From NCBI GenBank assembly GCA_024449915.1, contig JAMZAV010000101.1:558001-622000 (forward strand): 64,000 bases of DNA. The letters are read 5' to 3'. The notes under the pieces were generated by a model, which was not told the DNA's origin, searched no databases, and saw only the letters and a program-made list of their open reading frames with translations. Made by a program: the position numbers and the translations under genes. Below are positions 11,601 through 26,600 of the stretch, piece by piece (position 1 is the first letter of the stretch; each line of letters opens with the position of its first letter). The DNA comes from Sweltsa coloradensis. Its lineage: Eukaryota > Arthropoda > Insecta > Plecoptera > Chloroperlidae.

Positions 11601-14600
11601 GTATATATTATTCGAATTCTGTGTTTGGCTGTCTCCTGATTAAGTTTTAGTTTTGTAATATTATAATGAAATTCAGTGATTTAGTTTTAGAAAAAAAATC
11701 TTTAGACTATGTAAAAAGCATTATTTCACATTTTGAAGAATTCTTGGAACGATGAAGGGACTTATAGTAGCGGTAACCTAGTCCTCAACGAAAAAGATAA
11801 CCATACAAAATTCGTCTTGGTTAAACAATACAACTCTGCTGATGTGGACTTACGTAATATTACTATTTATATTGACGCGACTGAAGTTTCTACCGGGACA
11901 ATATCAAGTGTTAATGTTATATAACAACTGATTGTCTTGACGTTTTCCGAGAAAAGTATGATATAACTTGCCAAAGGGTTGGATAAGTCAAGTTGTAAGT
12001 TAATTAATTCTTCACAATCCACTTCAAAATAATGATCAATAAAATTAGCTCAGTTTGGTTGGTTCTGGCAAATATATCATGGCCCTAGATGAGCCTGTGT
12101 CCTCAATAATTTGGGATCAATAATAAGTTTTGAATTTAAAAATTACAATTACAACGTTATTAGACGAGTGAGCGCAGCGTATGAGTCTTACAACGCAAGT
12201 CGAACGGCTCTTCGTCGTGAATAATTTGATCTGTTTGAATGTCTGTCCGGTCCCATACTGCCGAACGGCCAAACAGATTGATATGAAATTTTGAACATAC
12301 ATCCGGTACCAGTATACATAGAACGGATAACAAAATGAGCAAAATCCGTTGCAAGTTAAACCTACTAGGAAAACGCTAAAGTCCCGCCGCGTTGATGGAT
12401 GAGCGGTTTTTTGTAAGTTTTTTGTTTGCGTTTTTTGCGTTTGTTTGCACTTTTCCTTTGCAAGTGCTTTTTGAATGCATTGTAGGTGATTGTTGTCAAG
12501 TTTCTATTGTTATACTTGTTAATTGGTATTATAAACCTCAAAAAACTCATATTAAAACCTTTGTTTCTGTGGATTCTGACTAACTTTTTCAATTATTTTC
12601 TTTAGAAAGGTACTACATCACCATAACCGTAATGTCCATGTCAAATCAGAACGTTGTAGTCCCACCCGTTTGGTCAGAATCGGCCCAAATGTGACGAAAA
12701 TATCGCACTAAAAATTTAAAAACTAATATTAAAACCTTTATTTCTATAGATTCTAGCTAATTTTTTCAACTTTTTCTTTAAAAAGGTACTTTAACACCAT
12801 AATCTTAATGTCCATGTGAAATATGAACGTTGTAGCCCCACCCGTTTGGTCAGAATCGGCCCAAATGTGACGAAAATATCGCACTAAAAATCGAAAAAAA
12901 ATCGTAAAAGTACGATATTCATGAGAAATATTTCTTCGATTGCACCCAAAAACAATACACCTCTAAGTTCAGAGAAAACGAAGGTCCCCTCAAATTTTCA
13001 TCAAGATCGCATATGCCGTTTGCCCGGAATCGAGCGAACAAACAGACGGAAAAAAAAAAAAACATTGGAGCTAAATTTTTTGGGGGGGTCAGTGAAATTG
13101 AAGTTTTCGCTTCGCTCGCTACGCTCGCTACGCTCATCCAACAAGAAATAATAAATTTAAAACATTTGCTTAAAACGTATAGGATTTAATTTAACGGCAA
13201 TGCGTTTGTTATTGAAGAAATAATTTTTATCGAATAATCATTTTTTAAATGTCAGGCAGTGACCAAGGTTTACCGAATATTGCACGCTCAAGGTTACCCC
13301 AGATTCCGCTCGGAGATTGAACGTAGGCCTAAACCTTGCAATCTTTACTTGTATTTCGTACTGGCTATGTTTACCATAGTACGTAATGTATAATACTATA
13401 GGAAAACGCTAAAGTCCCGCCGCGTTGATGGATGAGCTTTTTAAAGTTATTAAAATGCGTGAGATATCTTTACTTTTGCAAGTGCTTTGTTTTGCTGCCT
13501 ACGCATTGTAGGTGATTGTTGTCAAGTTTCTATTGTTTCTTGTTAATTTGTTATTATTTACCGTACAAATCTTATATTAAAAGCTTTATTTCTATGGATT
13601 CTGGCTAACTTTTCCAACTTTTTCTTTCAAAAGGTACTTTATCACCATAACCTCAATGCCCATGTATAATATGAACGTTGAAGCCCCACCCGTTTGGTCA
13701 GAATTGGCCCAAATAGCACGAAAATATCGCACAAAAAATAAAAAAACTTATATTAAAAGCTCTATTTCTATGGATTCTGGCTAATTTTTTCAACTTTTTC
13801 TTTCAAAAGGTACTACATCACCATTACTCTAATGCCCATGTGAAATATGAACGCTGTAGCCCCACCAGTTTGATCAGAATCGGCTCAAATAACACGAAAA
13901 TATCGCTCTAAAAATCAAAAAAAATCGTAAAAGTACGATATTCACAAGAAATATTTCTTCGATTGTACCCAAAAACAATACACCTCTAAGTTCAGAGATT
14001 TCGAAGGTCCCTTTCAATTTTCATCAAGATCGGATATGCCGTTTGCCTGGTAGAGAGTTAACAAACAGACAGAAAAACAAACAAACAAACAAAAACAAAC
14101 AAAAAACAAAAAAAAAACACCCGAGCTAAATTTTTTGGGGGTCAGTGAAATTGAAGTCTTCGCTTCGCTCATCCAATTATGCATTTCAAAACATCTTCTA
14201 TAATTATTTTATAATACAATCCAGAAATAAAAAATGTAACCCAACCGTTGTTTGAACCCAGGTCTCCCACATTCCGGGTATAAAGGCGCCTTAGCCAACT
14301 ATAAACTAGGAAAACACCTAAGTTGTTGTTAGACGAGTGAGCGGTGAGTACCCATTTAAGTTGATTGATTTATAAGGTATAAATGATAGGTATAAGTGCG
14401 CGTCAACTGTAAGGCCATAATGCGCCACTCTAGCCTATGACAGGCTAGAGAGGGAAGACCAATGCTGGATCCAGTCTTAGGTAGGGAGATGAAATGGAAT
14501 GTTACCGGGTACTCAACACATGACACGCTCACTCGTTTAACGACTTTGCGTTTTCCTAGTTTGTACCACACATTTATTTGGGGTACGATTGAAAGGAACA

Positions 14601-17600
14601 ACATATGATTAAACTAGGAAAACGCTAAAGTCCCGCCGCGTTGATGGATGAGCTTTTTAAAAATTCTAGTTTGTGTGGGATATCTTTACTTTAGCAAGTG
14701 CTTTGTTTTGCTGCCTACGCATTGTAGGTGATTGTTGTCAAGTTTCTATTGTTACCTGTCAATTGGTATTATTTACCGTAAAAAACTTATATAAAAAGCT
14801 TTATTTCTATGGATTCTGGCTAATTTTTTCAACTTTTTTTTCAAAAGGTACTACATCACCATAACCTTAATGTCCATGTATAATATGAACGTTGTAGCCC
14901 CACCCGTTTGGTCAGAATTGACCCAAATGTCACGAAAATATCGCACTAAAACTCGAAAAAAATCGTAAAAGTACGATATTCATGAGAAATATTTCTTCGA
15001 TTGTGCCCAAAAACAATACACCTCTAAGTTCAAAGATTTCGAAGGTCCTGTCAAATTTTCATCAAGATCGGATATGCCGTTTTCCTGGTAGAGAGTTAAC
15101 AAACAGACAGACAGAAAAAAAAAAAAAAAAAAAAAAAACACCCGAGCTAAATTTTTTGGGGGTCAGTGAAATTGAAGTCTTCGCTTCGCTCATCCAACCA
15201 ATAAATATGGCCTCCATACTATTGTTGTAAGGCCTATTTGTGACCGTTTAATTTTGTTAGTAGTGTTGCCATTGGTTTGCTCGTTAAGTGTTCCATTGTT
15301 ATCTCATTATTGCCAATTCCAAATAATTATGACGTTACACGTAGACATTGGAAACCGTATAAAAAGTGAATTTATACAAATTTTGAGAGGCATTACTTTC
15401 CATATTAATTTATGAAGTAGGTATAAGTTTAATCCTAATGATCCAAGACTAAGCAACTGTCAATAATTAATGTCACATGCAAAAGTGATGTTATTATTAT
15501 TTTTCTTTTTATTTGGCAAATAAAGCTATTTCAATACAAATACAACACACAATAAAATTCAAAATACAAATTTTCAAAATACCAAATTAGGCCCAACAAA
15601 ATGTCAAATTTACAAATTTAACAAATTCAAAAATTAACAAAATTACAAAAATAACAAACTAACCAAATTTAACAAATTTACCAGAACGTAGTTAGCGTAA
15701 CTAAATTTAGGCGCAGTGAATTTTTTAGCTCTAACGCATTTTGTACAACCAGAGAAATTAGAGCAAAATAATTAAATTTAAAATAACAGGTAGATTATTT
15801 TGTTCTACTTACAAGTTGTTTTTGAGGTTGTCTACGTATTCTTTGACGTTGTTCAACATGGTGTTGAGCGAGTTAGAGTGAACCTTCCTATTCTCTGTCC
15901 GAGGGTAGACTGGTGCCGTGTAAGAGAACCGCCAACCTGAGTCGCTGCGCAGACCCCCCCAACCCCTCCAACACCCACCCGACAAGCCGCTCAGAGGGGA
16001 AGGGGCTATACGTTTATTATTAATCCGTCTACTAAGAACACCTGTATACTTCACTTAATTAAATATTCTTCACGTCTAGCATAATTTTGTTCTTAGAGGT
16101 AAAGTGGAATATTAGAGTTTCATATTTGGTGATTGTGTGACGTAGGTTAGTTTTTATGAAGGTCGCGCGTGTTAATTTAAATACCTTATTAATTCGGAAA
16201 GAAATTGAGTACTAAATACCGTACAGACTCAAATTATTTCCCAAGAATGCAGGTTATTGTAAATGCAAACACGTAGAGTTATTTCGTAATTAAAACAAGA
16301 TACAATGTTTAGAAAGAATGATAAAATTAGTGAATTAATTAAACTCGTTTTGATGGTGATCTTAGTCTAGTAGGCCTAGCTGGCTTGCATTGCCACCTTT
16401 GAACATGCAATTTTTAGGGGAAAAAGCTTCCTATAATATGTATCACTTTCTGTCCGTGACAGATCCGGCTGCTGAGTCACTCTGAAGATAAAAACCGAAC
16501 ACGACATCCGATTGCCATGCGTTTTTTGTCATTGCCCTTCAACGAGGATGATACAGAATATTTTAGAAAAACCTGGCGGAAAAACCCGGCACCTCCACCA
16601 ATTTGGATTTACGAATAAACAACAAACCTTTTTATGGTTAACATACCCGGCACCTCCACCAATTTGGATTACGAATAAACAACAAACTTTTTATGGTTAG
16701 CATACCCGGCACCTCCACCAATTTGAATTACGAATAAACAACAAACCTTTTTATGATCAGTCTACCCGGCACCTCCACCAATTTGAAATTACGAATAAAC
16801 AACAAACCTTTTTTTGATCAGCTTACCCAACTTCGCCACCCAAAAAAAGATCGACGCAAAGCGAACTATTTTATTTATTTGTTCTTCTACAACTTAATTA
16901 GTTTTGATGCCAATCTTGTGTACTGCCGTACCCGAGCTTGTTTCTATATATTTCTAGTGAATGTTATCCCATGAAGGAAAGTTGCTACACATAACAACAC
17001 TGAATATCTGTGGTTAGGCATTTGATTCTAAAACGATCAGAGTTCATAATAACTTTTTTCTTATTTTCATCGACCTTGTTGAGGTTAATAAGCTTCTGAG
17101 CCGAGAACGATGAGCTGAGTTAGACAGAAACGGTGTTAATAATTCACTCTGAAGCAACGAGTCCTCGTGGTGCGGGTATCGCACTGTCTTATTCATGGAG
17201 GTCGGCGTCGAGAGGACGACAGACTGCGTGGATCGCTATTCATGATGCACGAAGGTGGAGATTGATGACCGTGAGAGTTCGACCTCACATTCCACTCAGA
17301 GACGCGAAGCAGTGGAATGTGAATTGAATTCAATCTAGAGCAAATATATTACGGACCATTTCACGAAATTTTAACTATAATTGAATTCCTTTGAAACTCA
17401 TCAAAGCCCAAAAGTGCATAAACTCAAACACGTAGCATTAGTACAGAAGCAGTTGCCGCCATTTTTTTTTTATTAAGGACGAGTCAACCGTTAAGTCATA
17501 ATAAGCCACTTACCTCAAATTGTAAATCAAACATTATTTTATATTCTTACTTGAGCTATAAATAATTTAAAACACACATTTTTCTAGTGTAGGCGTAGAT

Positions 17601-20600
17601 AAACAAGGTGAAAACTGTTAGCTAGGATTTATTCTACCTCATAATATCGCAGTGTGGTTTGATTAAAACTTACCTAGGAATACATATCGTCTTCAATATG
17701 ATTGTTACCACTAATTATTGTATACCATATTTACTCAAAATATAGTTTTAAATCAGTAAACATTTTATGGCATGCAGAATAACGTGAATTGATGCTGTAG
17801 AACTTCTATGCATTTTTGTGTATCAAATTGTGTTACCCAATTTAAATATTTCCCTTTTTAAATCATGCATGGCATGCACTGTTTCTACGGATTTGTGTAA
17901 CAATACAAGAATAAATGGAACACGCCAGACATCATATTACAGCTAAAAAACACATTATTGACCAACAGTGTTGAAAAGATTTAGTGCATCAGGACCCGTC
18001 CACGCGATGTTTTTTTAATAATCAGGATATTTTGTCTTGGTAGTTTCTTTTTATGCGTAGATCGTTACAAAGATCTTGTTATTTTCTATGTCTTATATAC
18101 ACAGACCTGACGAAGGAGATTACACAAACTCTAAAACGTAGACGCATAAAAAGAATTGCATCAACAACATAGTCTAATTATAAAAACAATGTATACTCTT
18201 TATTGTTTGTGTAGATCAAGGCATTTAGTAAAAACATTTTAATACTTAACAATACTAAGAACACTTTTTGTGTAAAACTCTTTTGGTTTTAAAAATACTT
18301 TATATAATTCCAAACTCTTCTTCGAGTTCACGCTTTTGAGAATGGTTTGCTCCAGCTAATGCCTTACTGTTTTTAATATATAACCAAATATCTCACGTCT
18401 TACAATGCCGTTTTCAGGAACCTGACTAGGGCCAACTTTTCCATATTCGGGGTTTTAACTAGGTATTGCATTTCTCGATTTGGTTATTCAGGAAACACTC
18501 CCGTAGGTGTTAAAAATTACATGTGATGACAAATGAAATTAAACTTCAATGTCATAGAAGGCTTCATTCCAGCATTAAGGCGTTATTAAGTAATCTCTTA
18601 CACCCAAACCTTTAGTCGAGATGTGCTGATATTCGGCATATCGATCCGGCGACCTTACTAATTAGACTCTTGCGTGTATCGAGTCATCTCTAATACTCAT
18701 GAAAATATTACGAGATGAAACTATGATTATCCGTAATTAAGGAAGAAGACTACAAGAGAGTAATATAAAGCTACCTTTGTAACACGTTTTTATACCCTAA
18801 TGCAATAACCCAAACCCATGTTGCTCCTCTTGATCTTTGCGATCCTATTATAACAAGCGGGGTTGTCATGTAGTTAGACCAGAAAACCCGCCAGCATTAA
18901 CGAGAACCTTGCGTTGTTACTTTATAAAGCAGCGTGCGTGGGCTTATTATAAATAACGTCGCCATTGTAAATATTCAATCAAACAGTCACAAATGCGTTC
19001 AAAGCATCGGTGAACTGTGTACTTGGCGTGAACTTATATATTTTTCGCCCTAGTTGCAACGGTATCAAACATTGATTTCATTAGGGATTTACACTTCATT
19101 GTTATGCGTTTGGATCGAAGTAAATATTAATATGAAAAGATAACTGCATTATCGCAATTACTTGTTTATAGGTAATTGTCACTTATAAACGACAGTAGAA
19201 AATACGACGTTTCCTCGCATAAAAGTGCACTGTTGTGTTAATGTGCATTTATTCTATAATGTTCAGAAAGAGATGCTTCAAAATAGCCGTCACAGTTATC
19301 TCTTTTATAGCAGTCTACATCAGATTTGTTATGTAGGGTTAAATATTTATCATTCACTATTAATTTAATTATTAATACAAGTTTTTTAAGCATAAGCCTT
19401 TCATCAAAACTAACAACAATTATTATGTATATGATTCAGACGAAGGTGCTAATTCAGTTTTCTTATAAGTGAATAAAGAAAATAATAAACTTTGTGTGTA
19501 AACTTTCTTATAATATAGCAGTTTAAATTGCAATTACGAGCCCTTTGATGATAAAAGCATAATCAACGCAGCATCCAGGTCTGAAAGGCTTAACGTTTGA
19601 TCCCCTATTCATCTTGCAATCTCTCAAGCTGATGCAATTAATTAATTTAATTAAAATAATGCCCACTCTCACCAAATAAGTTTCCCTATATTTAGCGGTT
19701 TCTAAGCTGGTTTTTAAGCCAAGTAAACGTTAGTCCTACTCAGCGGACCACAAAGCCACAATTACTTAGCCTAGATCAACCTCCGCCAGAGACCAATCCA
19801 ACTCCCACGTCAATCCTCGTCTTTCCCCTACCCCTTCCCCTCTTGGCAATCAGATTAAGGGTTGCTCTAGACAGAACGAGAAATCCGAGATAACTCGAAC
19901 CCTTTAACAGATCAGATAGCATTCACATCCACAGCAGTCGTGGACGGCGCTTCATACAAATGCCTATATATAGCTTCTACAAGCTAGAGTTCATTCAATG
20001 AATGGGTAAAATAATCCAGGATGATGGAATATGAATAGGCTTTACAGCTGAAGTTTGTTTTTAGATAATGCGTCAGCAGGCGAGATACAATCTGGGTAAA
20101 CAGTCTAGAGTTCTATGAGATGCTGGAAATTCAATAGAATATTCTATGTGGATGGGACTAAAGCACACAACTCTGTGCAACTTCATACAAACCGAACAAA
20201 CGCGGTTTCATTGAATAATAATATTATGTCTGCGCTCTCACTGGAATTAGTGAGATTTCCCACGCCCACAGACATAAATATACACACGCAATTGTGTTGA
20301 TGAATAACACAATGGATTGAGAAATTTATAACAATTTTTTACAGGCGTTCGTAAGATAAAACATCAACTCATAACTCATAGTCATACAGTTGACGATGAA
20401 ATGAAAAGCAAGTACGCACCTATCATGAAAGAATGACAAATGATTTATTGGTTTGCTTTGTTGAGCTTAACATTTCATGGAATTGGATAGCCTAATGATT
20501 AGATACTTTGCATACTTGTACAAAGTACTTAGAATAATAAATTTAAAGTGAGTGTTGTGTTGCCATAGAGAACCCTATATTTTGAAACACGTACGAAAGT

Positions 20601-23600
20601 GTGTTGAATTCCGAGTGTACCAAGTTAGTGATATAAAAAACAATAAATACACTCAATATTTACGAATTTAATCATTATGTGGAAAACAAACTACAGGAAT
20701 GAATTGTTGTGTTGGTGAGACACGTAGTCGTTGAGAAACACCGTAAAGCGCTTGATGGCAATACTTACTTGTACCAGCTGACACCAATGACGATGACCCC
20801 GACAACTGCCGCTGCGCTGCACCCAGCAACAATAGCTGAAACAGAATGCATGGTGAGATAAGAATAACACATAACAAAAACTTGTAGAAATACAGCCAAA
20901 CCTTACACACTCAAAAGAAATGAGATCTTAAAAAAGGGCCAAGCTCATCTGCCCTTCCACATTTGCGCATTCTTAATTCATAAACGTACAGTGTCCCATA
21001 ACAGCATCCTAGAAAAGCTTGGCAAAATAGAATTTGCGATTATTAATTTAAACGTAATAGTTCAACCAAGTTCTTTTTTCTAATTAATTTAAACGTTATA
21101 ACATGCAAATTTTATTTTGCCAAGCTTTTCGAGGATGCTGTTATGGGACACTGTACGTTTATGAATTAAGAATGCGCAAATGTGGAAGGGCAGATGAGCT
21201 TGGCCCTTTTTTAAGATCTCATTTCTTTTGAGTGTGTAAGGTTTGGCTGTATTTCTACAAGTTTTTGTTATGTGTGTGATCTCATTACTTTTTCAAGTTC
21301 CATTGTAAAATTATTTGTTGAAATATAATAATTTTATCAAAGTTGATTTAATTTCTATGGTATTAGCAATAACAATAGACAATAGGATGTAAAATATCTA
21401 GACCCGGATTCATGTACATCCTGGGTATGGGTGATATAACCATGGTATAACGACGGTAAAAGGACTGGACCCCAATTCTTGAGTTCGTGGGAGATGAGTT
21501 GAAAACGCAATTTGAAAACGAAGTCGTTTTCGTTTTCGAAGAAATTGGTATTCTTGAACGGTATCGTAGAAAACGTCATGGGTTGTGAGTTGAAAGAGTA
21601 TTGCTGTTATTCACGTGGGGTACGGTTCACGAAATCCAGACACTTTAAAAAGATTTGCGTACCAAAGAGCTCGAAAACGTTCTATATTTATTCTAGATGG
21701 CAGTGCCTTCATAAACGCGGGTCAATCGAAAGACGAGTTGCATGAAATGATTTGATTGTTGCAATTATGTAAACAAACAGATGAGCACGCTAATATTCGA
21801 CACCTCGCTTTGACATTGTGTGTAGCAGCAAGCTGACTTTGATCATGACTATAAATATGGCTAAAAAGAAAAGAATATGTGTATTATTTCCGAACATTTT
21901 TGTAAATCCTAGGTGGACAATCATACTATTGGTTATCTGAATTAGGCTTTTAGTAATCAAAACTAGTTATTTGTGCGGGAAGTTTGTCAGAACAATTGGT
22001 TGTGCTGGTCTAGGGTTGGCTAGGCTTGTCAAACATGTAATGTAAGTATTTATTTATCTAGTCCTTTAGCCTAATGGAACTTTAGACCTACACTGTTGTA
22101 TTATAAATAATTTTCTACATCTGGGCCTAGGCCAGGGACGGTTCCTGATTTGTTTTATGAGAGTATAATGACACCTTTTCTCGTTCCACACAAAGAAGAA
22201 AATTTTTTAATGTCCGCCATTTGTTTACGTATCGCACTTTCCCGCCTAACTCTGCTTGTACCGTCAACAAGTGTCAAGTAACTATGGTTACTTGTTGATT
22301 GTATGCCAAGTGTTTAAGGCTTATTTTAAAACCTTTATTTGGAAGCCTTCCAACAAACTTTTTCAACTTTTTTTTTCAAAAGAGACTATATTTCTATAAC
22401 CTTAATGTCCATGTAAAATATGAACATTGTAGTCCCACCCGTCTGGTCAGAATCGCGGGCCGACGTATTAGATGTTAGCAGTAGTAGGCAGTAGTAGGCA
22501 GTAGTAGGCAGTAGCTAACATCCTTAAAGTGATTTTGAGCATGTTTCAAGCCATTTTTTCACCAAGAAGGAATAATCGTACCCCAATAAAATTTGGCATG
22601 TGTTGTCAGGTACCTAAATCCCCTCGATTGTGATAGTTTTCAAGTTCACATCACGTTACATGACGGCTGGGTAACACCTCGAAATCACCCCAACTCTGCT
22701 TGGTGTATAAGGTGCTTGAGTGTGTAGCGCACCGCGGCTTGGCTGCGGCGCCCTAACGGGCACCTAGATAGTTTCGGATCAAAAATCAGAATTTACCAAT
22801 TGAGGGGCCTGCATGCCACACGTAAAAAATTTAATTTAGTAAAGTTTTATTAGCTAAAACTTCTATGTCTTAATTTCTGTATGATTTTTTATAATCGTGG
22901 AAAAAGCATTAAAAACAATTAGCCTCTGAAACTTTGCTAAATTCACAATTTTTTACATGTGGCATAGCTCCTTCTCCCACTAGGTCCCTCAATTAGTATA
23001 CCTAAGATCAATCCATATCCATCAGCTTCAAGGGAACACCAGTTCATGGACAGTCAATGGGGCATACATTATTTAAATATAACTCGTAAATATATTACAT
23101 GTACTGATGGTTGTAATTTTCATTCGAATTGCATCGATTTAAAGAAATAACTATGATACAGTAATGTACAAAAACAAAATTATATAAATGTAACGCGTAA
23201 TGTATTGATACTGTAATTTTCATTCGAACTACTTGGAGAAATCAAGAATTAACATGATACAATAATTTACTGTACTAAGTAAATTCTCGAAACAACCTAC
23301 AGTTTGACTAAGTTACTGTAAGTTATACTGTCAAATGAAAAAAATGAAAACCTTCTTCGTGTTTGTATACGAGTATCAGGAAGAGCATTTATACCTTCAG
23401 GAATCTTACTGATAAAGTCTCAAATAGTTTTTGTGGTAATTTGTAACCAAACATGGAAAAATGTTTTGCTATAGTATACAGCGAGTTTCGATACAGCCTG
23501 GTTGGTTGAGTTTTCTTTGTATCATTGTCGCTTCACACTTCTCGTAGAATTAACACACGACATACAATATGTAGCTTGTTTTATTCGGCACCTCCACAAA

Positions 23601-26600
23601 TCTGAAAGAGTTACACTGTTTTGACCAGGACTTCTCAATAGAAACGTACTCACGTATAACTTATGTAGATCAATCGCTCTGAACGTCCAGGTAAACTTGA
23701 TCGATTTAGCCCACAGGTAAGTTTTTAGTTTTCACTGATCAGCGATTGGATGACTCGCTTTCAGACCTGCGTTGCTTGCATTAGTGCTGATGATTATAGC
23801 GGCAATTAAATCAAATGAGCACCATTATGTACCAGTTCAGGACAGATTTAAATTTAAATTTACTATCTACGAGAGAAGGAAGTACATTTGTTAGTGTTTT
23901 TGAAGAAGAAGGATTTCCTGATGATATTATTTGATAACTTAGTGGCACTTACAGTTAAATTACTAGTAAAGATAAATAATGAATTAAATTATAGAACAAA
24001 TTGTTAACTAGCTATTTTAAATTAAATGAAAAATAAATTATTCGGTGATTGCCTATAGACTGGAAGAAATGAATAGATAAATTGATTTAAAAATAAATTC
24101 AGTTGTAAAGTTCGTATACCCGGCACCTCCACCAAACCTATTGCACATTAACTTGGAAACAAAATAAAGAAATAAATCGAACATATTAACAGATATTTTG
24201 AATAATGTTTTGAAAGAAAGTTGTCAAAACAATGGTGTAGATGAGAGAAAATACAAGTCAATCCTACAATGAGCCATGAGTTTTGAGCGTTGGTATAGTT
24301 TCAATGGAAGTTTATTAACAACGAAGGTTGAAATCAATGGTTAAAGTGAGAAATTCTAAAATACTACAGAGTTGGTGTATGTCTTTATTAATAGTGATGA
24401 TATATATGAGGATTTTGGTAATATGAGGATTATGCACGTTTACCAAAATCCACGCAAAATGCCCAAGAATGCGAAATTAAATCCAGTAGTTTTACATGTT
24501 ATTTATCCTAGGCCTAGCCGTATGACTATTCATGGACGGAAAGGATACAATGGCTCTGAAGCAAACCCAAATATGATATTAAAATGTGTGTAATTTTTGT
24601 CGTCAAGATATTGATCAATTGTAATGTTTTATTATCAATTTGAATAGTTACGTTATTAGTAATAATAAAAATAACAACAATATATTTTAAGTAATAATTT
24701 ATTATTACAAATATTTTCAACCAATAAACCTGCTGCATATTGTACCGTCATCTCAGTTTTAGCAATATGAGCTTTTATTTAAATGTCTTTGATTCGTTTA
24801 GAGTAAGACTAAATTTACTCAAATATATTTGTAATTTGTAAGCTGTGATGTTGTAGGCCTTATGTTTTTTGACAGAAAGATAATAATAATTTCAGATATG
24901 ATAATATTATAAATTACAATCTTATTTGATAAATCGGTGAAAGTTAACTTTTTAAATGTCGGTAAAATAAGTCCTAAACTCAATAGTATTATAGAAAAAA
25001 ATTTAACTTGGTACTTGAAGTTTGACGCAAAATTAACAATTCGTGGAGTGGAACAAGTAAACGAGATAAATTGATTGGAAAATGGATTTACTTGTAAATG
25101 TTACGTTAACCCGGCACCTCCACCAAATCAAATCCAAATCGTCCTCGGGCAAGTAACTTCAAAGTACAAGAAAAATGGCTGAATCCAAAACTGCATTTGA
25201 TAACAGCAAACAATTATTTTTCATTTTTTGGGTGGGGGATGGGGGTCCGGGGGACACATAACTTACTATCAGCCAGAATGTAAATTTTTGGACAAGAGTA
25301 CAATTTTGATCAATGATTTCTAAATATCGTTTTACACACCTTGGTTTTCCACCTTTGTACAAGGAAAATGATTGCCTGAGATAACAGTTGGCGTACGATT
25401 TTCTTTGTCAGGCGGTATAAATACGAGTTTTGTACAGGCGGACGATAAAACGCCATTTCAGAAAAACATTGTCCCTTATACTGTGACAGGGATGGAAGAC
25501 AAAATGTCTTGTTACAACATTTAAAAAAAAATTGATTACAATTTTATTTTGCAAGTGGGCTTCATGGCTACACGAGATTGTCAAAAAATTGAAATATGCC
25601 GCTATGGAGTGCTAGTGGCTTGGGGGCGGTAACTAGCGCTAGAATGCTCATGTGGCAACAATGTAAATCCTGTTGCGTGGACAGGCAGGGAACTACTAGC
25701 CACGAGCAGCATCTAGGAGGCAATGCTGAGACTATTAGAACAGTTTAGTTATAAATTTTAAAACATTTTAGGACTACTTATGTTCTTTAGTACTAAACTA
25801 ATAAATTAAAACAATAGTTCGGGTATTGCAAATTCTGAAAAAATACAATAGTGTTCTTGTATGTCTCTATTAACGATGATGATATTGAGAAGTGTTGTGA
25901 CATATTTTTAGGATTATGAACGTTTACAAAAATCAACGCACAATGCGAAAGTAAATCTACGTCCCACGTAGTTTCACAAGTTATTGAACTACGCCCTAAT
26001 CGTATGGGCGGCAAAGAAACAATTGCTCAGAACAAAAATAATAAGTGGTAAAATTGCTAGTTATTTGATGGTCGTCAGTAATTTTAGAAATTATAACGTT
26101 TCATTTTATCAATTTTTGTAGTTAGTTATTTCTAAAATAAACATGAAATTATCAAATTCATTTTACCCGGCACCTCCACCAAAACTGTCAAACGAATAAT
26201 CCCTCAGTAAGATGTAGCGTTGTCTCAGATTTGACTAGGATAAATTATTCTATTTTGTTTTTCATGCCTTCAGTTCGTTCGTTCATTAACGTTTCGACTT
26301 TTTTTTAAAGTTGAGGAACCAATTTTTAAGAATGTGTAGCTTTTATCAAGATGCTATTATTGATTTCTGGGCTCATTGTCTCATGGGTATAAAAAGATTA
26401 AACGCCTACATAAACATCTTCATTACGTTTTCAAGAAGCAGGTAACCGGAATGTGAGGTAAGAGAGGTTAATCGACCGGAACCCCGTGAACGGGAACACA
26501 CCACCCTCTGTCGGGGAATCCCTCTAGCTGTGCTCACCGATAAAGTAGATGTCCGTCTTATCGTTGGGGCCGTGGACGGGCGTCTGAATGACCTGCGCGC

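Noticed and set aside
12919..13151. Frames repeated at 12919-13151 and 14982-15230
   Set aside because: They lie in the 3' part of CTAGGAAAACGC elements and change with A-run length.
24119..24135. CCCGGCACCTCCACCA as a tRNA or tmRNA 3' end, or its complement as an LTR primer-binding site
   Set aside because: It ends in CCA like a mature tRNA, but no T-arm or cloverleaf lies upstream and no LTRs flank any copy.
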